Positions 63,468-64,000 of a DNA stretch of 64,000 nt are shown here, piece by piece. Where the stretch lies: positions 374,501 to 438,500 of the forward strand of contig NZ_CTEJ01000002.1 in NCBI RefSeq assembly GCF_001282625.1, written 5' to 3'. Both the position numbers and the translations under genes were made by a program. Source of the stretch: Lascolabacillus massiliensis (GTDB lineage: Bacteria; Bacteroidota; Bacteroidia; Bacteroidales; Dysgonomonadaceae). How positions within the stretch are numbered: the first letter of the stretch is position 1; each line of letters opens with the position of its first letter. The notes below the pieces were generated by a model. That model did not search any database, was not told the origin of the DNA, and worked only from the letters and a program-made list of their open reading frames with translations.

Positions 63468-64000
63468 ATGTTTTTATTTGGTGCAAGTGGTCATGCTAAG
63501 GTGATCATCGATTCGCTGATTGCCTCGGGTATACAGGTTTTAGGTCTGTTTGATGATGACCCTGATGTGAAATCACTTCTGGAATTTCCTGTTTTTGGAC
63601 CTTTTGATGCAGACAGACTTGGGAATGATGAATTAATTATTTCTGTTGGTGTAAATAACATCAGGAAAAAGATTGTTGATAGGCTTCCTAAAGACATTTT
63701 ATATGGAAATGCTATCCATCCATCTGCTATTGTATCTAATTATGCTACTCTGGATAAGGGTAGTGTAGTCATGCAAGGAGCGATAATTCAGGCTTCGTCT
63801 GTGGTTGGTAAGCACTGTATTATAAATACAGGTGCATCTGTGGATCATGATTGTCATTTAGATGATTTTGTACATATTTCACCACATGCTACGTTATGTG
63901 GTAATGTTACAGTAGGTGAAGGGAGTTGGATAACTGCCGGAGTCACTATTATTCCCGGAGTGAAAATTGGCAAGTGGTGTGTTATTGGAGCAGGTTCTGT
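63468..64000 (+). CDS. PglD/NeuD-type sugar O/N-acetyltransferase (cut by the window end)
   Basis: The frame from ATG 63468 reads MFLFGASGHAKVIIDSLIAS with the Rossmann-like N-terminal domain, then hexapeptide repeats (GSVVMQGAIIQASSVVGKHC; TGASVDHDCHLDDFVHISPH) and runs past the right edge at about residue 177. The catalytic His is in VDHDCHLDD. PglD-type enzymes N-acetylate UDP-4-amino-4,6-dideoxy sugars; the expected partner aminotransferase would lie beyond the window. Confidence 0.9.
   Translation, partial: MFLFGASGHAKVIIDSLIASGIQVLGLFDDDPDVKSLLEFPVFGPFDADRLGNDELIISVGVNNIRKKIVDRLPKDILYGNAIHPSAIVSNYATLDKGSVVMQGAIIQASSVVGKHCIINTGASVDHDCHLDDFVHISPHATLCGNVTVGEGSWITAGVTIIPGVKIGKWCVIGAGS

Overview
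The window comes from a Bacteroidota chromosome, most likely Bacteroidales. The evidence is two SusC/SusD outer-membrane pairs, an ECF sigma/FecR pair with a SusC that carries an STN domain, DUF6371 and DUF6266 families, and several promoters of the Bacteroidota type (TTTG, a gap of 19-22 bases, then TAnnTTTG). A genus cannot be named from what is visible. No rRNA, tRNA, CRISPR array or complete insertion sequence was seen.

Region 1 (1-12.7 kb and on to 21 kb) is an alpha-mannan utilisation locus. A leftward operon starts at 20.95 kb: SusC, SusD, SusE-like lipoprotein and two GH76 endo-alpha-1,6-mannanases. A second leftward operon starts near 11.7 kb: mannose-6-phosphate isomerase, MFS sugar transporter, ROK sugar kinase, a wrecked enzyme gene and a GH92 alpha-mannosidase. 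A divergent GntR/HutC-type regulator (11.84 kb) sits between them. The susC and manA promoters share one architecture: the same -33/-7 boxes followed by two palindromic operator half-sites two helical turns apart. The likely flow is surface GH76 cleavage, SusCD import, GH92/GH76 trimming in the periplasm, mannose uptake, ROK phosphorylation and ManA isomerisation to fructose-6-phosphate. To the left lie two AraC-type regulators, a DUF4185/DUF5005-like lipoprotein and the end of an unknown repeat protein.

Region 2 (21.3-25.8 kb) is an AT-rich island between two Sus loci. It holds a AAA+ ATPase convergent with a large subtilisin-like protease (candidate two-gene defence system), and a collapsed AbiEii-type toxin gene. 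Region 3 (25.4-33.6 kb) is a second SusCD pair with its sigma/anti-sigma switch and no glycan-degrading enzyme, next to an ABM-fold lipoprotein. Region 4 (33.8-39.1 kb) holds two paralogous short AraC proteins flanking a DUF6266 protein, a FAD oxidoreductase, a cytoplasmic GH13 alpha-amylase and a Ku stump.

Region 5 (39.2-46.8 kb) looks like a small phage-derived or satellite-type element: an iteron/hairpin control region, a HTH protein, a D5/P4-type helicase, a separate DUF6371 zinc-ribbon/Toprim-like protein, a second DUF6266 protein, and a holin-like/endolysin/spanin-like trio, without capsid or integrase genes. Region 6 (47.2 kb to the right edge) is a capsule/O-antigen operon: UDP-HexNAc epimerase, two UDP-sugar dehydrogenases, WecB, flippase, EpsG-type polymerase, four glycosyltransferases, pyruvyl-transferase-like protein, MurB-like flavoprotein, PglC-type initiating transferase and a PglD-type acetyltransferase cut by the window end. 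Between 43.8 and 48.4 kb, four intergenic copies of a hairpin family keep the same loop while the stems differ in sequence but still pair. This is the least explained structure in the window.
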